DNA of 64,000 bases from Actinomadura citrea (lineage in GTDB: Bacteria > Actinomycetota > Actinomycetes > Streptosporangiales > Streptosporangiaceae). Where the stretch lies: contig NZ_JACCBT010000001.1 in the NCBI RefSeq assembly GCF_013409045.1, forward strand, positions 7,790,669 to 7,854,668, given 5' to 3'. The position numbers and the translations under genes were made by a program. Under the pieces are notes generated by a model. That model did not search any database and was not told the DNA's origin. It worked only from the letters and a program-made list of their open reading frames with translations. Numbering within the stretch: the first letter of the stretch is position 1; each line of letters starts with the position of its first letter. Positions 56,299 to 64,000 of the stretch are shown one piece after another.

Positions 56299-56392
56299 GA
56301 TCAGCTCCTCACGTCTCTTCGTTCGCTGTAGGGATTTGCCCCACCCTCCCCGCTCCTCCCGGCCGTAAACATCGGGACGTGATCGGACGATC

Positions 56393-57352
56393 TCAGTCCG
56401 CACTCGGGGCGAGCGCCCGCACCGCCTCCGCCGAGGTGAGGCCCCCACCTGGGACGATCGCGAGCACGGGCGTGGTGAGACCGTGGTCGACGTACTCGCG
56501 GACGCGGGCGCGGCACCGCTCCGGGGAGCCGTGCACGATCAGGTCGTCCACCACCTCGTCCGGGATGACCTCCAGCGCCTTCTTCCGGTCGCCGGCCGCC
56601 CACGCCTCGTTCATCGCGCGCAGCGCCTCGCCGCGTCCGAGCCACTCGTGGAACGCCCGGTAGACGGGGACCGTCATGTACGCGGCGATCATCCAGCGGC
56701 CGATCGCGCGGGCCTCCGCGGCGTCGTCGGTGGGGCAGACGAACAGCCGCGCGATCAGCTCCGGCTCGTCGCCGAGCGCGCCGCGGACCGTCCGGACGTC
56801 CTTCGGCGCGAGCCAGTTGGTGATCGCGCCGTCGGCCTCGCGGGCGGCGAGCCGCAGCATGCCGGGGCGCAGCGCCGCGAGGACGATCGGCGGCGGCGCC
56901 GCCGGTGCGCTCTCCAGCTTGAAGCCCTTCACGGCGAAGGTCTCGTACTCCTCCTTCACCTTCTCCCCCGCGAGCGCCTTGCGGAGGAAGCGCAGCGTGT
57001 CGCGGGTGCGCTTGTAGGGCTCGTCGAACGGGATGCCGTTCCAGCGCTGCACGATCGTGTCGGACGAGGTGCCGATGCCCAGGACGAACCGGCCCGGCGC
57101 GAGGTCGGCGAGGGTGGCGGCCTGCTGGGCCAGCAGGGCGGGCCCGCGCGTGTAGACCGGCACGATCGCCGGTCCGAGGCGCAGCCCGGGGTCCCACTGC
57201 GAGGCGAGCGCCAGGGGGGTGAAGGCGTCGGCGCCGTTGGTCTCGGCCGACCAGGCGTCGGTGTAGCCGAGCCCGGACAGCCCGGAAACGATCTCGCGGT
57301 GCTCGGCCAGCGGGAGGCCGGTCAGCGGAATGGTCAGTCCCCAGCGTGACAT
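56393..57352 (-). CDS. LLM class F420-dependent oxidoreductase
   Basis: The 319-residue TIM barrel begins WGLTIPLTGLPLAEHREIVSGLSGLGYTDAWSAETNGADAF and includes LAPGRFVLGIGTSS and the WNGIPFDEPYKRTRDTLRFLRKAL region of F420-type luciferase-like monooxygenases. It likely uses F420 to oxidise or reduce a lipid or alcohol. Its ATG has GGGAGA upstream. Same strand as, and just downstream of, the SDR gene, so probably co-transcribed. Confidence 0.87.
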   Translation of the reverse strand: MSRWGLTIPLTGLPLAEHREIVSGLSGLGYTDAWSAETNGADAFTPLALASQWDPGLRLGPAIVPVYTRGPALLAQQAATLADLAPGRFVLGIGTSSDTIVQRWNGIPFDEPYKRTRDTLRFLRKALAGEKVKEEYETFAVKGFKLESAPAAPPPIVLAALRPGMLRLAAREADGAITNWLAPKDVRTVRGALGDEPELIARLFVCPTDDAAEARAIGRWMIAAYMTVPVYRAFHEWLGRGEALRAMNEAWAAGDRKKALEVIPDEVVDDLIVHGSPERCRARVREYVDHGLTTPVLAIVPGGGLTSAEAVRALAPSAD

Positions 57353-57389
57353 GCGCTTCTCCCTGTTTCTGGGCGGTGTTCCCGGTCGG

Positions 57390-58157
57390 TCAGGCGATCG
57401 AGGGCCGGATGGTGGCGCCGCCGTCCACGACGAGCGTCTGCCCGGTCATCCAGGACGAGGCGTCACCCGCGAGGAACACCGCGGCGTTGGCGATGTCCTC
57501 GGGCTCGCCGAGGCGGCCGAGCGGCATGTACTTGCTGATCTCGGCCTCGTTGTTCTCCCACAGGGCGCGGGCGAGGTGCGTCTTGACCAGGCCGGGCGCG
57601 ATGCAGTTCACCCGCACCTTCGGGGCCAGCTCCATCGCGAACTGCCGGCTGAGGTGGATCACGGCGGCCTTGGTGGCGTTGTAGTAGCCGATGCCGTGCT
57701 CGGTGACCATGCCGCCGACCGAGGCGATGTTGATGATCGCGCCGCCGCGCTCGGCGAGCGAGGCGCGCAGCGCGAGCTGCGTCCACTGCACGATCGCGAA
57801 CTGGTTGACCTGGACGGTCTTGGCCGCGGCGGCGGGCTCGATGTCGGCCATCGGACCGAAGTAGGGGTTCGTTCCGGCGTTGTTGACGAGGATGTCGAGG
57901 CCGCCGAACTCGGCGACGGCCGCGTCCATGCACGCGGCGGCCTGCTCTGCGTCGCCGACGTGCGCCGCCTTGGCCAGGACGCCCGCGCCCGGGTGCGCCG
58001 CGCCGATCTCCTTGGCGACCTCGTCCAGCGCCTCCTGCTTGCGGGAGGAGAGGACGATGTTCGCCCCCTCTGCGGCGAGCGCGGTGGCGATCGCCTTCCC
58101 GATCCCCCGGGACGCCCCGGTGACCAGCGCCGTCTTGCCCTCTAGACCAGTCCGCAT
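57390..58157 (-). CDS. SDR family oxidoreductase
   Basis: This 255-residue classical SDR has cofactor motif TGASRGIG, NNAG at about residue 90, catalytic Ser in NIASVGG and YNATK with Tyr/Lys. ATG 58157 (MRTGLEGKTALVTG) with GGGAG is preferred over upstream in-frame ATGs. With the LLM and Ltp-type neighbours it fits hydroxy-lipid or steroid dehydrogenation. It is divergent from the DUF35 gene across a 227-base region holding a palindrome. Confidence 0.9.
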   Translation of the reverse strand: MRTGLEGKTALVTGASRGIGKAIATALAAEGANIVLSSRKQEALDEVAKEIGAAHPGAGVLAKAAHVGDAEQAAACMDAAVAEFGGLDILVNNAGTNPYFGPMADIEPAAAAKTVQVNQFAIVQWTQLALRASLAERGGAIINIASVGGMVTEHGIGYYNATKAAVIHLSRQFAMELAPKVRVNCIAPGLVKTHLARALWENNEAEISKYMPLGRLGEPEDIANAAVFLAGDASSWMTGQTLVVDGGATIRPSIA

Positions 58158-58257
58158 CCGCACGCTCCCTACCTGTCCGCACCCTGAGGGCCTGCCTGTT
58201 CGCACCCTGCGGGCGGCATCACCAGAATCCGACTCGGTGGTTCACTGTACCGAAGTG

Positions 58258-58271
58258 ACTGACGAGTCAGT
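58258..58271. promoter_or_regulatory. TetR-type palindrome between SDR and DUF35 genes
   Basis: ACTGAC-GA-GTCAGT has perfect 6-base arms with a 2-base spacer, in the shared promoter region of two divergent operons. Its core is close to that of the operator at 62267-62290 but differs from the KstR-like site at 53410. Confidence 0.5.
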
Positions 58272-58384
58272 TAGGTGGGTTCGCACGGGCCCGCGACCGG
58301 GGCCGTCCCGCTCACCGGACACCTCCCGTTCCGAGCGCTTGCTCGGTTGTTACGCTGCGCCCGGTCGGAGACGAGGAGGACCGC

Positions 58385-58834
58385 GTGACCACCACCAAGG
58401 AACGCCGTCCGGCGATCGAGGGCTGGTTCACCACCGGGGACGGCGACGTCCGCCTGCTGGGTACCCGCTGCGGCGCCTGCGGAACGCCGTACTTCCCGCG
58501 CAACGAGCTGGCCTGCCGCAACCCGGGCTGCGCCGGCCCGAAGGACGGTTCCGAGCTGGAGCCGTACGCGCTGTCGGGACGCGGGCGCATCTGGTCGTAC
58601 GCCGACTCCCGGTACAAGCCGCCGCCACCGTACGTCTCCCCCGACCCGTTCGTCCCGTACACCGTCGCGGCCGTCGAACTCGAAGCCGAGCGCATGGTCG
58701 TCCTGGGCCAGGTCGCCCCCGGCCACACCGTCGACGACCTCGCGGTCGGCATGGAGGTCGAGCTGACCGAGGGCGTCCTCTACGAGGACGACGAAGCCGA
58801 GTACACCGTCTGGATGTGGAGGCCCGTCAGATGA
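58385..58834 (+). CDS. Zn-ribbon OB-fold protein (DUF35)
   Basis: The 149-residue protein has an N-terminal rubredoxin-like zinc ribbon (TRCGACGTPYFPRNELACRNPGC) and a C-terminal OB-fold (GRGRIWSYADSRYKPP, VPYTVAAVELE). DUF35 proteins form complexes with thiolase-like partners, as ChsH2 does with Ltp2 in cholesterol side-chain removal. The GTG start at 58385 has a GAGGA site. Its stop overlaps the Ltp gene start (ATGA), the expected arrangement. Confidence 0.88.
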   Translation: MTTTKERRPAIEGWFTTGDGDVRLLGTRCGACGTPYFPRNELACRNPGCAGPKDGSELEPYALSGRGRIWSYADSRYKPPPPYVSPDPFVPYTVAAVELEAERMVVLGQVAPGHTVDDLAVGMEVELTEGVLYEDDEAEYTVWMWRPVR

Positions 58835-60021
58835 CGCGCGACATCGCCGTGCTCGGCGCGGGCATGCATCCGTGGGGCAAATGGGGCCGCAACTTCGTCG
58901 AGTACGGGCTCGCGGCGGCGCGGGCCGCGCTCGCCGACGCCGGGCTCGCGTGGACGGACGTCCAGTACGTGGCGGGCGCCGACACCATCCGCAACGGCTA
59001 CCCGGGGTTCATCGCGGGCGCGACGTTCGCGCAGGCGCTCGGCTGGTCGGGTGCGCGCGTGTCCAGTTGCTACGCCGCGTGCGCGTCCGGGGCGCAGGCC
59101 ATCAACAACGCGCGCGCGCAGATCCTCGCGGGTCTCTGCGACGTCGCACTGGTCGTGGGCGCCGACGCCGCGCCGAAGGGCTTCTTCAAGCCCGTCGGCG
59201 GGGACCGCCCTGACGACCCCGACTGGCTCCGCTTCCGCCTCCTGGGCGCGACCAACCCCATCTACTTCGCCCTGTACGCGCGGCGGCGGATGGCCGTGTA
59301 CGGCGCGACGCTGGACGATTTCGCCGCCGTCAAGGTGAAGAACGCCCGGCACGGGCTGTCGAACCCGAACGCCCGGTACCGCAAGGAGGTGACCGTGGAG
59401 GACGTACGCGAGTCCGCCGTGGTCGCCGACCCGCTGCGGCTGCTGGACATCTGCGCCACCAGCGACGGGGGCGCGGCGCTCGTCCTGACGTCCATGGAGT
59501 TCGCGCGCAGGCACGGGACCGCCGACCCGGTGCGCATCCCGGCGCTGTCGACGGCGACCCCCACGTTCCCGAAGACCGTCCTGGACCTGCCCGACTTCGC
59601 GACGGACTCGGCGATGACCGTCCCGGAGCCCGACCGGCCGTTCCGGTCCGCGATCGCGCACGCCGCCTACGAGGAGGCGGGCCTCGGCCCCGAGGACCTG
59701 TCGCTCGCCGAGGTCTACGACCTGTCCACGGCCCTCGAACTCGACTGGTACGAGGACATCGGGCTGTGCGAGAGGGGCGGCGCCGAGGAACTGCTCCGGT
59801 CGGGCGCCACGACGCTCGGCGGCCGCGTCCCGGTCAACCCGAGCGGCGGGCTCGCCTCCTTCGGCGAGGCCATCCCGGCGCAGGCGATCGCGCAGGTCTG
59901 CGAGCTGACCTGGCAGCTGCGCGGCCGGGCCGACGGCCGCCAGGTCGAGAACGCGCGGGCGGGCATCGCCGTGAACCAGGGCCTCTTCGGCCACGGCTCC
60001 GCCGTCATCACCGTCCGCTGA
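58831..60021 (+). CDS. Lipid-transfer/thiolase-like protein (Ltp family), possible aldolase partner of DUF35
   Basis: The 396-residue thiolase-fold protein keeps the N-terminal cysteine segment YAACASGA (Cys84). In the conserved NPSGG loop it reads NPSGGLASFGEAIPAQAIAQV, where true thiolases have GHPIGATG, so the catalytic His is replaced. A GHG follows near the C-terminus. This residue pattern fits the Ltp/SCP-x-like group that works with DUF35 proteins, some of which are retro-aldolases for steroid side chains. The substrate is inferred from context only. Confidence 0.87.
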   Translation: MTRDIAVLGAGMHPWGKWGRNFVEYGLAAARAALADAGLAWTDVQYVAGADTIRNGYPGFIAGATFAQALGWSGARVSSCYAACASGAQAINNARAQILAGLCDVALVVGADAAPKGFFKPVGGDRPDDPDWLRFRLLGATNPIYFALYARRRMAVYGATLDDFAAVKVKNARHGLSNPNARYRKEVTVEDVRESAVVADPLRLLDICATSDGGAALVLTSMEFARRHGTADPVRIPALSTATPTFPKTVLDLPDFATDSAMTVPEPDRPFRSAIAHAAYEEAGLGPEDLSLAEVYDLSTALELDWYEDIGLCERGGAEELLRSGATTLGGRVPVNPSGGLASFGEAIPAQAIAQVCELTWQLRGRADGRQVENARAGIAVNQGLFGHGSAVITVR

Positions 60022-60030
60022 CCGAAGCGG

Positions 60031-61644
60031 CTAGGCGACGGTGAAGCCGTCGCAGGTCAGGTAGTAGGCGTCGCCGTTCGGGTGGACGTGCAGCCAGATG
60101 ACCGTCCAGTCGCCCTTCATCAGCGGATAGGTGCCGTTCCCGGCCCCCTCCCACTCGAATTCCGACGGGTAGCGGATGTTCAGCCATGCGGCGTTGCCGG
60201 GGTACAGGTGCGGCTTGCTCTGCACCACCCCGGTGACGCCGTTCCCCTGCTGCTCCGCCGGCGGGCGGACCTGGACGGCCACGTAGTACTTGGGCGGCTC
60301 CGAGTACTTGAAGCGCAGGCCGAACTCGACGGTCTTCTTGGTGTACGGCTCGCGAGGCGCCGACGTCTGGGTGTCCCCGGTGAGGTCGAAGTCCTCCGGA
60401 CGGGCGGCCGGCTGGCACGTCGAGCTCGCCTTGCTCCAGCGGAGTTCCGCGATGTCACCGGGCTGCTTGACCAGGATCCGGTCCGGCGGGGCGCCGTCTG
60501 CGCCCTGGGTCGCGCCCGGGGTCCTGCCGCCTGGAGTCGAGCCCGCGGGGTCACCGGTCGCGGTCCCGCCGTGCGTTCCCTGCCCTGCCTGCGGCTTGTT
60601 CCGGTTCTTGTCGCCGCCGCCCCCGTCGAGGACGAACCGCGCGAGGAGGGCGCCCACCAGCACGACGGCGGCCACTCCGGCGCCCGCCGCGATGACGGCG
60701 GCGCGCGACCGTCCGCGCGAGACGCCCGGGACCGTCCTCGTGCGGTCGGCCGGGACGAGACCCGACGCGACCGCGTCCGTGACGCTGGCGGGCATCGGCC
60801 TCGGGACGCCCACGATCCGCCGGTAGGCGGGATCGGCGGCGAGGGGACCCGGCGCGGGCGCCTGCCGCAGCAGACGCTCCAGCGCGATCCTGGCACCGGG
60901 CTCCTTCTCGGCGCACTGCCGGACCAGGCCGGCGACGCGCGGGTCGACGCCCTCCAGGTCGATCTCACCGCTGAGCGTGCGGTGGATGATCGCCTCGATG
61001 CGGCCGCCGCCGAACGGGGGACGTCCCGTGGCGGCGTAGGCGACCGTCCCGGCGAGCGAGAACACGTCCGACGCGGGAAGGGGCTGCTGCTCGCGGACGA
61101 CCTCGGGTGCGACGAAGCCGGGGGTGCCGTTCCACGCGCCGGTCTGGGTGATCTGCGTCTGCCCCTCGCCGCGCGCGATGCCGAAGTCGATCAGCCGCGG
61201 CCCGTCCGGGGCGAGGATCACGTTGCCCGGCTTGAGGTCGCGATGCTGGACGCCGTGCCGGTGGATCTCCAGCAGCCCCTGGGCCAGCTCGGCGAGCAGC
61301 CGCAGGCACGTCTCGGGGGGCAGCGGCCCGTGCGCGGCCACCGCCTGCCGGAGCGTCGGCCCGGGGACGTACTCCGTCGCCAGCCAGTACGGCGGCGCGT
61401 CCAGGCCGGCGCCGACCATCGCGGCGGCGAACCTGCTGCGCACCCGCTCGACGGTCGCGACCTCGCGTCGGAACCGGGCGAGCGCCGTCGGCCCCTCGAA
61501 GTCCTCCCGGATCACCTTGAGCGCGACATGGCGCCCGCTACCCGTCAGCCCCAGGTAGACCTGTCCCATGCCCCCCGCGCCCAGACGGCCCAGCAGCGGA
61601 TAGCCGCCGATCTCGGCAGGATCCTCCGCACGGAGTGCTTCCAC
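60031..61644 (-). CDS. Transmembrane Ser/Thr protein kinase
   Basis: The 537-residue protein has a kinase domain at residues 13-270: LGAGGMGQVYLG, Lys43 in VALKVI, HRDLKPGN, DFGIARG and APEVV. A disordered linker, one helix (AVIAAGAGVAAVVLVGALLARFVL) and an extracellular domain of ~160 residues follow, containing FEWEGAGNGTYPLMKGDWTVIWLHV. It differs from the three tandem kinases in loop sequences and in its sensor, so it is not their recent copy. GTG 61644 is the start. It converges on the Ltp gene with nine bases between. Confidence 0.88.
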   Translation of the reverse strand: MEALRAEDPAEIGGYPLLGRLGAGGMGQVYLGLTGSGRHVALKVIREDFEGPTALARFRREVATVERVRSRFAAAMVGAGLDAPPYWLATEYVPGPTLRQAVAAHGPLPPETCLRLLAELAQGLLEIHRHGVQHRDLKPGNVILAPDGPRLIDFGIARGEGQTQITQTGAWNGTPGFVAPEVVREQQPLPASDVFSLAGTVAYAATGRPPFGGGRIEAIIHRTLSGEIDLEGVDPRVAGLVRQCAEKEPGARIALERLLRQAPAPGPLAADPAYRRIVGVPRPMPASVTDAVASGLVPADRTRTVPGVSRGRSRAAVIAAGAGVAAVVLVGALLARFVLDGGGGDKNRNKPQAGQGTHGGTATGDPAGSTPGGRTPGATQGADGAPPDRILVKQPGDIAELRWSKASSTCQPAARPEDFDLTGDTQTSAPREPYTKKTVEFGLRFKYSEPPKYYVAVQVRPPAEQQGNGVTGVVQSKPHLYPGNAAWLNIRYPSEFEWEGAGNGTYPLMKGDWTVIWLHVHPNGDAYYLTCDGFTVA

Positions 61645-61718
61645 TTGTCACCGGCCCCTCGTCGACACGCACCGCTGCCAAATGATGCCATTCCGAGAGG
61701 AGCCGCGCGGACGGGTCG

Positions 61719-62090
61719 TCAGTCGGCGTTGCGGGCTACGTGGAGCGCCCAGGCTATGAGCGGGGCCTGGAACGGGAGACGGCCGTAGGCGGCCGCGCGG
61801 AGGGGCAGCGGGCGGTGGCGCCAGTCGCGGGCCATCTTGACGTTGGCGGGGAAGACCGCCGCCATCAGGCCCGCCGTGGCGAGCGCGCCCGCCCTGCGGG
61901 TGCGGGGGTGGGCGACGGCCGCGGCGCAGGCCAGCTCGGCGACGCCGCTGAGGTAGGTCCAGGTCCGCGGGCCCCCGGGGAGCCGCTCGGGGACGAGCGC
62001 GTCGAACGGCTTCGGAGCGATCATGTGGAGGGTGCCCATCCCGGCCATGAGCGCGGCCAGCCTGCGGTGCGCGTGTGACGACTCGGTCAT
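61719..62090 (-). CDS. DoxX-like small integral membrane protein
   Basis: The 123-residue protein has about four hydrophobic segments (RLAALMAGMGTLHMIAPKPFD, YLSGVAELACAAAVA, ALATAGLMAAVFPANVKMA), matching DoxX-like proteins. The function of the family is not well defined, with roles in redox homeostasis suggested. It is divergent from the ABC-like gene. Confidence 0.75.
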   Translation of the reverse strand: MTESSHAHRRLAALMAGMGTLHMIAPKPFDALVPERLPGGPRTWTYLSGVAELACAAAVAHPRTRRAGALATAGLMAAVFPANVKMARDWRHRPLPLRAAAYGRLPFQAPLIAWALHVARNAD

Positions 62091-62190
62091 CCCCGGAGTC
62101 TGTCAGATCAGACGGCCCGTCCAATAGCGGTCACGCCGCCTCCCTGGTCGGATGTGCCGGGTGTGACCCAAATCACGGCTCTCTTTCTGT

Positions 62191-62213
62191 GTGACCCGAG
62201 TCGTGGGGGTCAC
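62191..62213. promoter_or_regulatory. GTGACCC/GGGTCAC inverted repeat
   Basis: Perfect 7-base arms (62191-62197 and 62207-62213) with a 9-base spacer lie between the DoxX and ABC genes. An extra GTGACCC at 62163-62169 repeats the half-site. A second regulator binding here is plausible. Confidence 0.4.
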
Positions 62214-62266
62214 GTGTCTGATGTCACCGCTTCGGGCGGATTCGCGAGGTTCATAACGGAGCTAGG

Positions 62267-62290
62267 TTTGTACTGACCGGTCAGTACAAA
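62267..62290. promoter_or_regulatory. 24-bp perfect palindromic operator
   Basis: TTTGTACTGACC is followed at once by its exact reverse complement, with no mismatch. It ends 17 bases before the ATG at 62308, covering the likely promoter. This is a classical TetR-type drug-efflux operator layout. The cognate TetR gene is not upstream and may lie beyond the window end. Confidence 0.8.
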
Positions 62291-62307
62291 TTCTCCGGAA
62301 GGCCGCG

Positions 62308-63069
62308 ATGACGTCCGAGCACCAGACTCCAGGGACGGCCGCCATGGCCGGGGGGACCGCGGCGCCCGTCCCTGGACCCCGCCCGATCGGCTCGGGGGCT
62401 GGCGGGGGCCGCCCCGGAGCCGGCCCCGCGCCCGCACGCGGAATGCCCGTGCGGGCGCGGGGCCTCGGGGCGAAGGGCGCGCGCGGCTGGGTCTTCCGAA
62501 ACGTCGAACTGGACGTCCCGGCCGGCGCGCTGGTCGCCGTCGGCGGCATCGCGGGCACCGGGCGCACAGCGCTGCTGCTCACGCTCGCCGGGCGCATGCG
62601 GCCCGCCGAGGGCACGGTCGCGGTGGGCGGGGTCACCGGGCTCAGGCGGATCCAGCGGGTCGCGGCCCTCGGGATCGTGCCGGGGGTGACCGAACTCGAC
62701 CCGGCGCTGACCGTCCGGGAGCACGTCGACGAGGCGCTCGCCCTGCGCGAAGGCGTCTTCGGCCGGTTCCGCGGGCGCGAGGCCCGCAGGCGCCGGACCC
62801 TCGAACGGGTCGGCCTGGACGTCCGCCCCGGAACGCTCGCCGAGGCACTCGCGCCCGACGAGGCCCGGCTCCTGGGCGCCGCCCTGGCGCTCGCCGGAGA
62901 TCCCGGGCTGCTCCTGCTCGACGACGTCGACGAGGGGCTGCCCGCCGACCGGCAGCGCGACCTGTGGCGGCGACTGGCCGGGATCGCCGCCACCGGCGTC
63001 ACCGTGATCGCGTCCTGCCACGACGCCGCGCCCGCCGAGGGCCACGCCACGCACGCACTCTCGCTCTGA
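62308..63069 (+). CDS. ABC-transporter-like ATP-binding protein with atypical Walker A
   Basis: The 253-residue protein resembles an ABC ATPase: Walker A position GIAGTGRT (residues 80-87, with Arg86 instead of Lys) and Walker B LLLLDDVDEGL (about 205), but no LSGGQ signature is visible. As I remember, this Arg form is usual for the ATPases that accompany YhgE/Pip proteins in actinobacteria. The first ~45 residues are Gly/Pro-rich. ATG 62308 has GGAAGG five bases before it. It forms an operon with the next gene. Confidence 0.8.
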   Translation: MTSEHQTPGTAAMAGGTAAPVPGPRPIGSGAGGGRPGAGPAPARGMPVRARGLGAKGARGWVFRNVELDVPAGALVAVGGIAGTGRTALLLTLAGRMRPAEGTVAVGGVTGLRRIQRVAALGIVPGVTELDPALTVREHVDEALALREGVFGRFRGREARRRRTLERVGLDVRPGTLAEALAPDEARLLGAALALAGDPGLLLLDDVDEGLPADRQRDLWRRLAGIAATGVTVIASCHDAAPAEGHATHALSL

Positions 63070-63086
63070 CCGAGGAGATCCCCCCG

Positions 63087-64000
63087 ATGAGACTTCCCGC
63101 GTTGACCTCGGGCGGCCTTGAGCTGCGCCGCTTCCAGCGCAACCGGCTGACCCGCGTCGCGATGGCCGGGCTCGTGCTGCTTCCGCTGCTGTACGCCGGC
63201 CTCTACCTCTGGTCGTTCTGGGACCCGTACGCGCGGCTCCAGCACGTTCCGGTCGCGCTGGTCGTCCAGGACGAGCCCGCCAAGGCCGGCGGCAAGACCG
63301 TCCACGCGGGGGCCGACCTGGCGGAGGAGCTGAAGAAGCGCAAGGTCTTCGACTGGCGCACCGTCTCGGCGGCGAACGCCGAGGAGGGCGTCCGATCGGG
63401 GAGGTACTACATGTCGCTGACGATCCCCGCGGACTTCAGCGCGAAGATCGCGTCGCCGTCCGGGGACGGGACGCCCGCACCGGCGGGGTTGCGGCTCCAG
63501 ATGAACGACGCGAACAACTACGTGGTCGGGACGCTCGCCCAGGCCGCGTTCAAGGAGATCAGCGCCGCCGCCGGGAGCAAGGCCGTGCACGGCTACCTCG
63601 ACCAGATCTTCCTCTCCTTCGGCAAGCTGCACGGCGAACTCGGCAAGGCGGCCCAAGGCGCGGACAAGCTCGCGGAGGGTTCCGGCCAGGCGCACAACGG
63701 CGCGGGCAGGCTCGCCGAAGGCGCGGGCAAGGCCGAGGCAGGCGCGGGCAAGCTGAAGGGCGGCATCGACGAGGCCCGCTCCGGCAGCGGCAAGCTGACC
63801 TCCGGCCTGGAGGAACTCCGCACCGGAACGGGCCGGGTCGCCGCCGGGATGCAGCGGCTGACCACGACCGTCGACCGCGCGGGCGACACCCTCGTCCCGC
63901 TGCTGGGGGAGAACGCCCCCGAGATCCGCCAGTCCGCGCTCGCCGTCGCCCGAGGGGCCGACGCCCTCGCCGACGGCGCCGGGCGGCTCCCCGCCCAGAC
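63087..64000 (+). CDS. YhgE/Pip-type membrane protein, 3' partial
   Basis: The frame from ATG 63087 (GAGGAG nine bases before) is open to the end of the window, giving 304 residues. It has a first membrane helix (VAMAGLVLLPLLYAGLYLWSFWDPYARL), the VPVALVVQDEPA extracellular start typical of YhgE/Pip proteins, and then Gly/Ala/Lys heptad-like repeats (GSGQAHNGAGRLAEGAGKA, and so on) characteristic of the phage-infection-protein family. The C-terminal membrane part lies outside the window. These proteins are exporter-like ABC-2 relatives, probably working with the preceding ATPase. Confidence 0.88.
   Translation, partial: MRLPALTSGGLELRRFQRNRLTRVAMAGLVLLPLLYAGLYLWSFWDPYARLQHVPVALVVQDEPAKAGGKTVHAGADLAEELKKRKVFDWRTVSAANAEEGVRSGRYYMSLTIPADFSAKIASPSGDGTPAPAGLRLQMNDANNYVVGTLAQAAFKEISAAAGSKAVHGYLDQIFLSFGKLHGELGKAAQGADKLAEGSGQAHNGAGRLAEGAGKAEAGAGKLKGGIDEARSGSGKLTSGLEELRTGTGRVAAGMQRLTTTVDRAGDTLVPLLGENAPEIRQSALAVARGADALADGAGRLPAQ

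Overview
The window is a chromosomal segment of a high-GC, filamentous-type actinobacterium. The base composition, the strong G/C third-position bias and frequent GTG starts all fit. So does the gene content: several PknB-type Ser/Thr kinases, PucR, TetR and LuxR regulators, cytochromes P450, an F420-type LLM oxidoreductase, LysX, DUF6230/DUF6114 proteins and a sterol-type Ltp/DUF35 pair. A Thermomonosporaceae/Streptosporangiales-like origin (for example Actinomadura) is my inference from the style of these genes, not a proof. I saw no rRNA, tRNA, CRISPR, insertion sequence or phage genes. No gap between genes exceeds about 265 bases.

Layout. (1) 0-2.5 kb: a 5'-truncated membrane-anchored D,D-carboxypeptidase with a very long disordered N-terminal part. 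(2) 2.5-9.2 kb: a coupled TetR-MFS-PLP decarboxylase operon, a PucR regulator, and a TetR gene divergent from a P450. (3) 9.3-14.7 kb: a RibD-type reductase divergent from a large LuxR/ATPase regulator, then a secreted HNH nuclease and a secreted trypsin-like protease closed by a strong hairpin. (4) 14.7-25.1 kb: an exopolysaccharide locus with GalE-type epimerase (opposite strand), NarL-type regulator, Wzz-like co-polymerase, DegT aminotransferase, GT4 glycosyltransferase, one polypeptide that appears to fuse a Wzy polymerase/ligase to a Wzx flippase, a phosphoglycosyl transferase and a secreted TIM-barrel protein. (5) 25.2-36.4 kb: an MBL-Rieske protein, two two-component systems, an internally deleted P450, a pair of membrane esterases of which the second has lost its catalytic residues, a lone receiver protein and a DUF6230/DUF6114 pair. 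(6) 36.3-44.8 kb: three tandem Ser/Thr kinases divergent from lysX. (7) 44.8-51.8 kb: two unknown small genes, an alpha/beta hydrolase with a membrane domain, a 1376-residue helicase-like protein whose ATPase motifs are gone and whose tail is a 69-bp minisatellite, and a PspC protein. (8) 51.9-60.0 kb: HAD and MBL genes, then a catabolic-looking block (phosphotransferase, AttH/CrtC-like protein, LLM oxidoreductase, SDR, DUF35, Ltp/thiolase) preceded by a KstR-consensus palindrome. (9) 60.0-64.0 kb: a fourth kinase, a DoxX-like protein, and an ABC-like ATPase plus YhgE/Pip membrane protein behind a perfect 24-bp TetR-type palindrome; the last gene runs off the end.

The strongest candidates for something unusual are the Wzy-Wzx fusion, the ATPase-dead helicase with its repeat tail, the live/dead esterase pair, the internally deleted P450, and the shared domain in the adjacent DUF6230 and DUF6114 proteins. 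All functional statements come from reading the sequence and remembered family features; no database search was run.
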